Below are positions 58,363 to 64,000 of a stretch of 64,000 nucleotides of DNA, in pieces; position 1 is the first letter of the stretch; every line of letters starts with the position of its first letter. The notes under the pieces were generated by a model, which ran no database searches, was not told where the DNA came from, and worked only from the letters and a program-made list of their open reading frames with translations. Origin of the DNA: an uncultured Verrucomicrobiota bacterium (GTDB taxonomy: Bacteria; Verrucomicrobiota; Verrucomicrobiia; Opitutales; Opitutaceae); the NCBI GenBank assembly GCA_903904685.1, contig CAIVDS010000044.1, positions 25,105 to 89,104 of the forward strand. The letters are read 5' to 3'. A program made the position numbers and the translations under genes.

Positions 58363-59610
58363 TCAGCTCCAATGCCAGAACTTCGCGGCGGTGCCGGCGG
58401 GAAACGTGGCGGGGCCGGGCTGGAGTTCCACGAAGCCGTCGGTGCCGACGAGGCCGCCGAAATCGCCGGAGGTGTTGGAAGGCGAGGGCGCGGCGGTGCG
58501 ACGTCCGTCGGGAGACGTCGCGAGCACGACGGGCAGCAGCCAGGCGAGCGGGGAGGAAAATTTAACCGCGGTGGCGAGGGCGACGTAATCGGGCGAGGCC
58601 GGCGTGGCGCCGGCCATGTGCGCAAGCGCCGGGAAGACGTAGCGATGCAGGCAGGTGTAGGCGGACACGGGATTGCCCGGCAGCGCGAAGACAGGCGTGT
58701 GCCGCGGGGTGACGCCGAACCAGAACGGCTTGCCGGGGCGCTGGGCGACGCCGTGGATTTTTTTGACGACGCCGAGCTTGGCGAGGGCGGCGGGGATGTG
58801 GTCGAACTTTCCCTTGGAGACGCCGCCGGTGAGGATCACGATGTCGAAACCGGCGATGACGCGGTGCAGGGTATTTTCGATTTCGTGAGGGAGGTCGCGC
58901 GAGTGGAAGCGTTCCGCGCGCGAAACGAGTCCGCTGGAGAGAAGCGCGGCGCGGAGGGCGTAGTCGTTGGACTTGCGGATCTGGTGCGGGGCGAGCAACG
59001 CGTAATCGACTTCGACGAGTTCGTCGCCGGTCGCGAGCACGGCCACGCTCGGGCGCATGGCGACGCTGACGACGGCCGTACCCACCGACGCGGCCACGGC
59101 GATTTCGCGGCCGGTGAGACGCGTGCCGGCGGGCACGAGAATGGTGCCGGCGGCGGCATCGGAGCCGTGGTGATGGAGGTTGGCGCCAGGCGCGAGACGG
59201 GCGGTGGCGGCGAGGGTGATGATGGCGTCCTCGCGGGAAACATCCTCGCAGGGCACGACGCAGTCGGCGCCGGCGGGCAGGGAGGCGCCGGTCATGATTT
59301 CGATGCACGCGCCGGCGTCCTTGAGCGTGTGCGGCACCATGCCTGCGGCTTGCAGGCCGGTGACGCGAAAAGTGCGCCGGCCATCGGCGAGGTCGGCGGT
59401 GCGCAGCGCGTAGCCATCCATGGTGACGCGATCAAAGGGTGGCAGGTCGCGGTCGGCCTTGAGCGGGGCGCAGAGCACGCGGCCGTGGGCCTGGGCGAGC
59501 GGACAATCCTCGGCGGGAAGTGGGGCGAGGGAGGCGAGTACGATCCGTTCGGCTTCGACGGGGGTGCAATGGTTGTTCATGAGCTGGCGGACGTTGTTTT
59601 TTCGATTCAT
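58363..59610 (-). CDS. moeA: Molybdopterin molybdenumtransferase MoeA
   Basis: A 415-residue enzyme that inserts molybdate into adenylylated molybdopterin. Segments: PPFDRVTMDGYAL, EIMTGASLPAGADCVVP, VAVLATGDELVEVD (conserved GDE), FDIVILTGGVSKGKFDHI and the FALPGNPVSAYTC metal-site region. ATG 59610 is followed by ATG 59580; the second fits family N-termini better. It heads the moa operon. Confidence 0.94.
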   Translation of the reverse strand: MNRKNNVRQLMNNHCTPVEAERIVLASLAPLPAEDCPLAQAHGRVLCAPLKADRDLPPFDRVTMDGYALRTADLADGRRTFRVTGLQAAGMVPHTLKDAGACIEIMTGASLPAGADCVVPCEDVSREDAIITLAATARLAPGANLHHHGSDAAAGTILVPAGTRLTGREIAVAASVGTAVVSVAMRPSVAVLATGDELVEVDYALLAPHQIRKSNDYALRAALLSSGLVSRAERFHSRDLPHEIENTLHRVIAGFDIVILTGGVSKGKFDHIPAALAKLGVVKKIHGVAQRPGKPFWFGVTPRHTPVFALPGNPVSAYTCLHRYVFPALAHMAGATPASPDYVALATAVKFSSPLAWLLPVVLATSPDGRRTAAPSPSNTSGDFGGLVGTDGFVELQPGPATFPAGTAAKFWHWS

Positions 59611-59698
59611 CGCGTCGTTACCTCACTTTCAAACATCGGGTACAGATAGCTTGAGTTGTTGCCATGGAATGTGAAATTTCTACGCTTAATCTAAGCTA

Positions 59699-60784
59699 AT
59701 GAGTATTAATTTTACTCCGGAACGCTGGTTGAAAATCAAGGAAGATGCCCGGCTCTGGTGGGCTGGCAAACTCAAGCGGCCTTTAATCCAGATGAATATC
59801 ACGGGGGGCGACCCGTGCAGACATGCACCGCGTCTTACACAAGTCTCCAAAGACGTGACGTCATATGATCAGACGGTCTCGGCGGAGGATATGGTGGATT
59901 TTTGGGATTACAAATTGTCAGAGACTACTTTTCTTGGCGATGCTTTCCCAAATGTTTGGATAGACTTTGGTCCCGGGGTGCTGGCGGCATTCTTGGGAGC
60001 GCGCGTGGAGACGGGTGCCGGCACGGTTTGGTTTTACCCGGAGAAAGAATCGGAGATTGCCGATATCCGGTTTCAATACGACCCCGACAATGTGTGGCTG
60101 AGGAGGATTGAGGATATCTGCCGGGCATCGATCGAGCGTTGGCAGGGCTTGGTGCAGGTCGGAATGACAGATCTCGGCGGCAGTTTGGATGTGCTCTCGA
60201 CGTTCCGCCCCAGTGAAAAGCTTCTCATGGATTTATATGACTTTCCCGATGAGGTGAAGCGGTTGAATTGGGAAGCCCATGAGTTGTGGTCCCGTTATTT
60301 CAAGAGGATCGCCGCAATCCTCCAGCCGACGAACCCCGGCTACACTGCTTGGACCCCGATCTTTTCAGAAGTCCCCTATTACATTTTGCAGTGCGACTTT
60401 TCTTACATGATCAGTCCCGCAATGTTCGATGAATTTGTGAAACCCGAGCTGGCGGCTTCCTGCAAACGGCTCGCCAACCCATTTTATCATCTTGATGGAC
60501 CAGGGCAACTGCCTCATCTCGATTCTCTGCTGAAGATCAAGGAACTTAAAGGTGTCCAATGGATTCCGGGTGCGGGAAAACCGGACTGGGGTTGTTGGCC
60601 GGAGGTTTATCGTAAAATTCGGGACGCAGGGAAACTTATACAGCTTTGGGGCGATGCATCCATTCTGGCCAAGTTGGTGGACCAGTTGGGTAGCGCTGAA
60701 GGAATCGTCCTGATTACCTCTGCCGATATTTCTCAACAATCGGAAGCCGAAGAGTTCCTAAAAAAATACGGAGCTTTGGGGTAA
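59699..60784 (+). CDS. Uroporphyrinogen-decarboxylase-like (URO-D) family protein
   Basis: A 361-residue soluble protein with the URO-D fold: MTDLGGSLDVLSTFRPSEKL early, FDEFVKPELAASCKRLANPFYHLDGPGQLPH (the His-rich segment near the binding pocket), and WIPGAGKPDWGCW, then the C-terminal SADISQQSEAEEFLKKYG. It lacks the usual heme-pathway arginines, so it is more like a corrinoid/methyltransferase-type or orphan member than HemE. It is divergent from moeA. Confidence 0.75.
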   Translation: MSINFTPERWLKIKEDARLWWAGKLKRPLIQMNITGGDPCRHAPRLTQVSKDVTSYDQTVSAEDMVDFWDYKLSETTFLGDAFPNVWIDFGPGVLAAFLGARVETGAGTVWFYPEKESEIADIRFQYDPDNVWLRRIEDICRASIERWQGLVQVGMTDLGGSLDVLSTFRPSEKLLMDLYDFPDEVKRLNWEAHELWSRYFKRIAAILQPTNPGYTAWTPIFSEVPYYILQCDFSYMISPAMFDEFVKPELAASCKRLANPFYHLDGPGQLPHLDSLLKIKELKGVQWIPGAGKPDWGCWPEVYRKIRDAGKLIQLWGDASILAKLVDQLGSAEGIVLITSADISQQSEAEEFLKKYGALG

Positions 60785-60829
60785 TTTTCATGAAATCTTG
60801 AGAGTTTCAAGGGCGCGGACTGTTTGCCT

Positions 60830-60857
60830 GCGGACACAACGTGTGTCTGCTTTTATT
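60830..60857 (+). terminator. Weak terminator after the URO-D-like gene
   Basis: The stem gcggacac / gtgtctgc (one G-T pair), 5-base loop, then TTTTATT. It overlaps the end of the convergent gene. Confidence 0.5.
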
Positions 60858-61863
60858 ATAGAGGAAGCACAGCGGCGGCCCGTGTGAGCCGGTCGTTAAC
60901 CGCCAAAGCAAGAGAGGCGTTTCCAGTGATAAGTTCGGCGTGAATCTTGCCCCAATGACCATCATCCAGTTGGCGGAGCATTTTGAACAACCGATGAGCC
61001 GCCTGCTCCAGGCGGCCGTCCTCGGTGAGCCAGAAAATATTTTTACCAGATAGGCCCTCTGGTTTTTTTAGAAACAGCAGGGCTTCGTCCGTGGATATGC
61101 GGCCCATGCTCTGTCGGGTGAGTTTTTTGACCAAGATAAGCGGGGTGCGTGGACTGTAGTGGTGCTCGAGCATGCCCGGAGCGATGGCAGCATGCCGCGG
61201 CCTGACCTTGCGCCGATAAGCGATGACACCCTGACCGAGCACGGCGCCGATAGCTTTGATTGAGATAAAACCAGGGCGCAGCAGCGCCGGCCGACATGGA
61301 TCACGCAGGTCAAGAATGGTCGACTCCACACCGATTTTCGCCGGGCCGCCGTCGAGGATATATTCGATGCGGGTGCCGAGTCCCGTCAGCACGTGCTCGG
61401 CGGTGGTCGGGCTTACATAACCAAAGGGATTGGCGCTGGGGGCCGCGAGCGGGCAACCGCTGCGTCGGATGAGATCTCGGAACAGCTGATGGGCCGGCAT
61501 TCGCACGGCCACGCTTGGCAGTCCTGAGGTCACGATTGACGGCACTCTGCTTTTTTTTGGAAGAACCAGCGTGAGCGGCCCTGGCCAGAAAGTCTTTGCA
61601 ACCTCGCGTGCGCACTCGCTGAATTCGGCGATCGTTTCCGCCTGTGCGAGGCTGCCGACATGAACGATCAGCGGATCACTGGCAGGACGGCCTTTGGCGC
61701 GAAAGATCGCCCGGCAGGCCTTGGCGTTCAACGCATCGGCGGCGAGGCCGTAAACCGTTTCGGTCGGAGCCGCCACCAGGCCGCCTTGCGCAAGCACTTT
61801 TGCCAACCGGGCCATATTGGCCGAGGTGGGACGATAAACGCGGGCGGTGCGCTTTGCGGGCAT
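60856..61863 (-). CDS. L-threonylcarbamoyladenylate synthase (Sua5/YwlC type)
   Basis: A 335-residue enzyme for N6-threonylcarbamoyladenosine in tRNA. The YrdC-type domain has GGLVAAPTETVYGLAADALN and KGRPASDPLIVHVG (KxRxxxxPL), TFWPGPLTLVLP and the CPLAAPSANPFGYVSPT segment. A C-terminal Sua5 domain of about 130 residues is present (GMLEHHYSPRTPLIL). ATG 61863 is chosen; the frame opens further upstream but across a terminator. Confidence 0.93.
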   Translation of the reverse strand: MPAKRTARVYRPTSANMARLAKVLAQGGLVAAPTETVYGLAADALNAKACRAIFRAKGRPASDPLIVHVGSLAQAETIAEFSECAREVAKTFWPGPLTLVLPKKSRVPSIVTSGLPSVAVRMPAHQLFRDLIRRSGCPLAAPSANPFGYVSPTTAEHVLTGLGTRIEYILDGGPAKIGVESTILDLRDPCRPALLRPGFISIKAIGAVLGQGVIAYRRKVRPRHAAIAPGMLEHHYSPRTPLILVKKLTRQSMGRISTDEALLFLKKPEGLSGKNIFWLTEDGRLEQAAHRLFKMLRQLDDGHWGKIHAELITGNASLALAVNDRLTRAAAVLPL

Positions 61864-61867
61864 GGCA

Positions 61868-61900
61868 CAAAAAAGGCCGGAGGGATTAGCTCCGGCCTTT
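61868..61900 (-). terminator. Terminator after rpsR
   Basis: On the minus strand an 11-bp perfect stem (aaaggccggag / ctccggccttt, 7-base loop) is followed by a T run, starting 21 bases after the rpsR stop and just before the start of the next minus-strand gene. Confidence 0.9.
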
Positions 61901-61921
61901 GCGATCAAGTAAATCTTCCGA

Positions 61922-62116
61922 TCAAAGGGCCAGCAGGTTGTTGCGAGACTGTTTGATGGTCTTGGTAACCGCGCGCTGCTGCTTGGCCGACAGGTGGGTG
62001 TATTTACGCGGCAAAATCTTGCCGGTGTCGGTCACGTAGCTGCGCATTGCCTGCGGGTTCGTGAATGGAATTTCCTCAGGAGTGAGGCTGCGCTGGGTTG
62101 TTTCGGTCGTGCTCAT
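61922..62116 (-). CDS. rpsR: 30S ribosomal protein S18
   Basis: A 64-residue protein, slightly short for S18 (about 70-80). VTDTGKILPRKYTHLSAKQQRAVTKTIKQSR is the S18 core (the usual I-L-P-x-R-x-T-x-x). It is a lone gene here, without rpsF or rplI, with its own terminator. Confidence 0.95.
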   Translation of the reverse strand: MSTTETTQRSLTPEEIPFTNPQAMRSYVTDTGKILPRKYTHLSAKQQRAVTKTIKQSRNNLLAL

Positions 62117-62207
62117 GTGAAAAAGGCCCGAATGAAAAGCTTCTCAGCCTAGTATTGTCAACCTGCAATCCTCGGCTCAACTTGCTCGGGATTCAGGTTG
62201 GATCAAC

Positions 62208-62240
62208 GTCCCCGTAGCTCAAGTGGATAGAGCGATCGTT
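62208..62240 (+). pseudogene. 5' half of a tRNA gene (Arg-like), cut at the anticodon loop
   Basis: GTCCCCG (acceptor), TA, then GCTCAAGTGGATAGAGC (D arm) and the anticodon-stem start gATCGT with loop TTC, as in tRNA-Arg(CCT)-like genes. The following bases (TATCCACC) do not pair with ATCGT, and no T arm follows. The 3' half is missing from the window. It sits directly before an integrase gene, so the gene was split by integration. Confidence 0.7.
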
Positions 62241-62249
62241 TCTATCCAC
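62223..62249. repeat. Inverted repeat spanning the tRNA break: candidate att core site
   Basis: GTGGATAGA (62223-62231) and TCTATCCAC (62241-62249) are perfect 9-bp inverted copies separated by gcgatcgtt. The left arm is the tRNA D-arm; the right arm lies beyond the point where tRNA sequence ends. Core sites of tyrosine recombinases have this form with a 6-8 base overlap region. Inferred, not proven. Confidence 0.55.
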
Positions 62250-62288
62250 CTTGTTTTTCTAGGTTTTTCTAAGTCTTCTTCAGAGGTA

Positions 62289-62347
62289 ATGGACTTTTAT
62301 GGACTTGTAAAAATATTTTGTTCTGGTAGAACTTTTGGTAGAACTTT
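62289..62347. repeat. Paired direct repeats before the integrase: candidate arm sites
   Basis: Two tandem near-identical 10-mers, ATGGACTTTT / ATGGACTTGT (62289-62308), and two exact 12-mers TGGTAGAACTTT side by side (62324-62335 and 62336-62347). Positioned just upstream of the integrase ATG (62356), they look like arm-type binding sites of a lambda-like integrase or an autoregulatory operator. Confidence 0.5.
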
Positions 62348-62355
62348 TTTTGACT

Positions 62356-63525
62356 ATGTGTGCCAGTTTAAATCGTCAGCCAAGGAGCCCATTTTGGATG
62401 GTAAAATTTCGTGCCGAGGATGGTCGGGTTGTCATGCGATCAACCAAGAAAAAGGACCGTCGGGAGGCGCTAAAAATAGCCATAGCCTGGGAGGATGCGG
62501 CGACCAAGGCTCGGGCAGGGGAGCTTACACAAGCAGCTTCGGTTAAAATTCTGAATGGTCTCATGGAAGCCACCATAGGGGAATCGTTGCAGGTCCCGAG
62601 TAACGAGGAGATTTTCAAAGGTTATCTGCAATCAAGGACAACCATGGGGCGTTCCAGCAGCACGGCAGCGAGGTATAAGCCGATCATTGACGGGTTTCTG
62701 GAGAAGCTGGGGGGCACGAGGGCGAAAGCATCCGTCAGCAGTTTGACGGCTGGGGAAATAGAGCGCTGGCGGGATGCGGAGTTGGCCAAGGGGAAAGCAG
62801 CCAAGACGGTCAACATGGGAGTCGGAGTCATTCGTGCCGCCCTGGAAGGATGCAAGCGAAAGGGCCAGATATTGAGCAACCCCGCCGATGCGTTGGAGGC
62901 GGTGGCGGGGCGTTCGGAGGAGCGCGAGCCATTTACGCAAAAGGACATCGCCGATCTGCTAAAGGTGTGCGTCAACGAAGACGCTGACTGGAAGACCGCG
63001 ATCTTGGTGGGTGCTTTGTCGGGATTGCGGCTTGGTGATGTCGCATCACTGACATGGGGGCAGGTAAATCTTGCCGAGGGGTATCTGACGGCATCACCCG
63101 ATAAAACAGACAAGGCCGTCTCCATAGCCCTCGCTCCTCAACTCAAGGCGCATTTGAACGAACTCGATGAGGGCAAGAAAAAGGACCCCGTGATGCCCAC
63201 ATTATCCGGCCGTAAAACCGGTAGCAATGGAGCCAACGCAGGTCTCTCCAACGAATTTAAGCGACTCATGAAAGACGCAGAGGTGGTGGTGCGGGACGGA
63301 CGTGCGAAAACCGGGGAGGGCAGACAGATGAAATCCAAGAGCTTCCACTCACTGCGGCACACCTTCACGACGATGGTGGCAACCTCTGGGGCGGGAGATG
63401 CGGTTACGAAATCGATGACTGGGCACTCATCCGATGACGTGTTCCGCCGTTACATCCACCTTGGGACTGCGACCCAGCTCAAGGCGCTGGAGGGGTTGGC
63501 GTGGTTGGGTGATAAAAAAGCTTAG
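62356..63525 (+). CDS. Tyrosine recombinase (phage-type integrase)
   Basis: A 389-residue integrase. An N-terminal arm-binding-like region comes first (WMVKFRAEDGRVVMRSTKKKDRR), then a SAM-like core-binding domain (about residues 85-170) and the catalytic domain with Arg in GALSGLRLGDVASLTW, HxxR in SFHSLRHTF, His in SMTGHSSDDVF and Tyr in FRRYIHLG. The start is ATG 62356; an in-frame TTG lies 21 bases upstream. It is oriented away from the tRNA fragment. Confidence 0.93.
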   Translation: MCASLNRQPRSPFWMVKFRAEDGRVVMRSTKKKDRREALKIAIAWEDAATKARAGELTQAASVKILNGLMEATIGESLQVPSNEEIFKGYLQSRTTMGRSSSTAARYKPIIDGFLEKLGGTRAKASVSSLTAGEIERWRDAELAKGKAAKTVNMGVGVIRAALEGCKRKGQILSNPADALEAVAGRSEEREPFTQKDIADLLKVCVNEDADWKTAILVGALSGLRLGDVASLTWGQVNLAEGYLTASPDKTDKAVSIALAPQLKAHLNELDEGKKKDPVMPTLSGRKTGSNGANAGLSNEFKRLMKDAEVVVRDGRAKTGEGRQMKSKSFHSLRHTFTTMVATSGAGDAVTKSMTGHSSDDVFRRYIHLGTATQLKALEGLAWLGDKKA

Positions 63526-63649
63526 CCGATGGCGTGTCGCTGAGATCGTGACGTTGTGGATTTGATGACGACAAACTACCTGAAATGTGGTCGGGGACAC
63601 GGACTGAAGTTTTCTTCCAACCGCCGACGTAGGTGATAAGCATCGGGAC

Positions 63650-64000
63650 ATGCCCAGCGCAGCCGTCCTCGCCAAAAGAGCATTGGTAGATTACCTTGAT
63701 CAACTCACGCGGAGGTTGGACGGAGGTGGACCGGACATCCTGTTGAATCTTCCGAGCAGAGAAGAATGGAACGAGATCACTCGGCTGGCACACGCAGCTC
63801 TAAATGAAAAAGGGCACGAACCAGAGTCATCAGGTTTTCTTCGATGGAAAGATTTGGCCAAGCTTGAGAAGGCCTATCGCAGTTCTTCGCTCAAGTTCGA
63901 GAAGTGGTATAGTCTGATCCTCGATGTGTTGGATGGGGAGGAGGAACCCTTCGCGCAGCTACAGAAAACGTATTGGGACGAATTGAAGCGCAACGAGTCA
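63650..64000 (+). CDS. Hypothetical protein of the island, cut by the window edge
   Basis: Open from ATG 63650 to the end (117 codons). It begins MPSAAVLAKRALVDYLDQLT; it is charged and helical (LNLPSREEWNEITRLAHAAL; EKAYRSSSLKFEKWYSL). No family recognised. It follows the integrase by 124 bases with nothing else visible. Confidence 0.55.
   Translation, partial: MPSAAVLAKRALVDYLDQLTRRLDGGGPDILLNLPSREEWNEITRLAHAALNEKGHEPESSGFLRWKDLAKLEKAYRSSSLKFEKWYSLILDVLDGEEEPFAQLQKTYWDELKRNES

Larger units (their letters stand above)
62241..64000 (+). mobile_element. Left end of an integrated genomic island or prophage
   Basis: Starts where tRNA sequence stops and continues past the window edge. It carries repeats, an integrase and an unrecognised open frame. 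The right end and the tRNA 3' half are not visible. Cargo type is unknown. Confidence 0.65.

Noticed and set aside
58030-59649. A 539-codon plus-strand frame over moaC and moeA
   Set aside because: Shadow of the molybdopterin operon; its Gly/Arg/Asp-rich translation has no family.
62241-62360. Group I intron in the tRNA anticodon loop
   Set aside because: No group I core (P, Q, R, S elements) or 3' exon seen; an integrase follows instead.

Overview
The window reads as chromosomal DNA from a verrucomicrobium, most likely of the Opitutaceae. This is inferred from GC-rich genes, few Shine-Dalgarno sequences, an atp operon with a short delta subunit, esterases with CBM9-like domains, and BspA-like and cytochrome-type genes. 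No ribosomal RNA is present to fix the taxonomy. Coding is dense on both strands, and only about 0.64 kb (54.9-55.5 kb) and about 0.39 kb (11.2-11.6 kb) lack an intact gene.

Layout. 1-7.9 kb: the N-terminal four fifths of glutamate synthase (minus), a monothiol glutaredoxin, a DUF486 membrane protein, recA and a lipoprotein. 7.9-13.5 kb: mnmE-mnmG (tRNA wobble-uridine modification), a decayed phoB, an intact phoR and trmB. 13.7-20.2 kb: the F0F1 ATP synthase operon atpBEFHAGDC, in which atpD carries a one-base deletion. 20.3-24.4 kb (minus): a thioredoxin-like protein, a membrane protein, dnaN, pssA and a RelE-like protein. 24.6-30.4 kb: a substrate-binding protein fused to an ABC permease, a partner permease broken by a stop codon, and a PAS/PP2C phosphatase. 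30.6-34.5 kb: split ThrE exporter, pdxH and small conserved genes. 34.5-38.6 kb (minus): a heme-binding protein, a di-heme oxidoreductase and a two-component system. 38.7-46.8 kb: a WYL-like protein, a SWIM/SNF2 helicase, glycyl-tRNA synthetase, an HtrA protease, a hypothetical protein and a rhodanese. 47.0-57.0 kb: secreted carbohydrate-related proteins (a 1302-residue protein with CBM9-like ends, a CBM9-esterase, a sialate O-acetylesterase-like protein and a convergent alpha/beta hydrolase). 57.2-59.6 kb (minus): the molybdopterin operon moeA-moaC-moaD-moaE. 59.7-62.1 kb: a URO-D-like protein, the threonylcarbamoyl-AMP synthase and rpsR. 62.2 kb to the end: the start of an integrated element.

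The main items for follow-up are as follows. (1) A tRNA-Arg-like gene is cut in its anticodon loop at 62.24 kb, inside a 9-bp inverted repeat and directly before a tyrosine integrase; this is the left end of a genomic island whose cargo lies mostly outside the window. (2) Exactly eight degenerate 21-bp units (a coding-like heptapeptide periodicity) lie at 55073-55240. (3) phoB has decayed beside an intact phoR. (4) atpD has a frameshift and the sugar permease has a nonsense codon; both could be real or consensus errors. No complete novel defence or biosynthetic system is visible; any such system is more likely in the island beyond the right edge.
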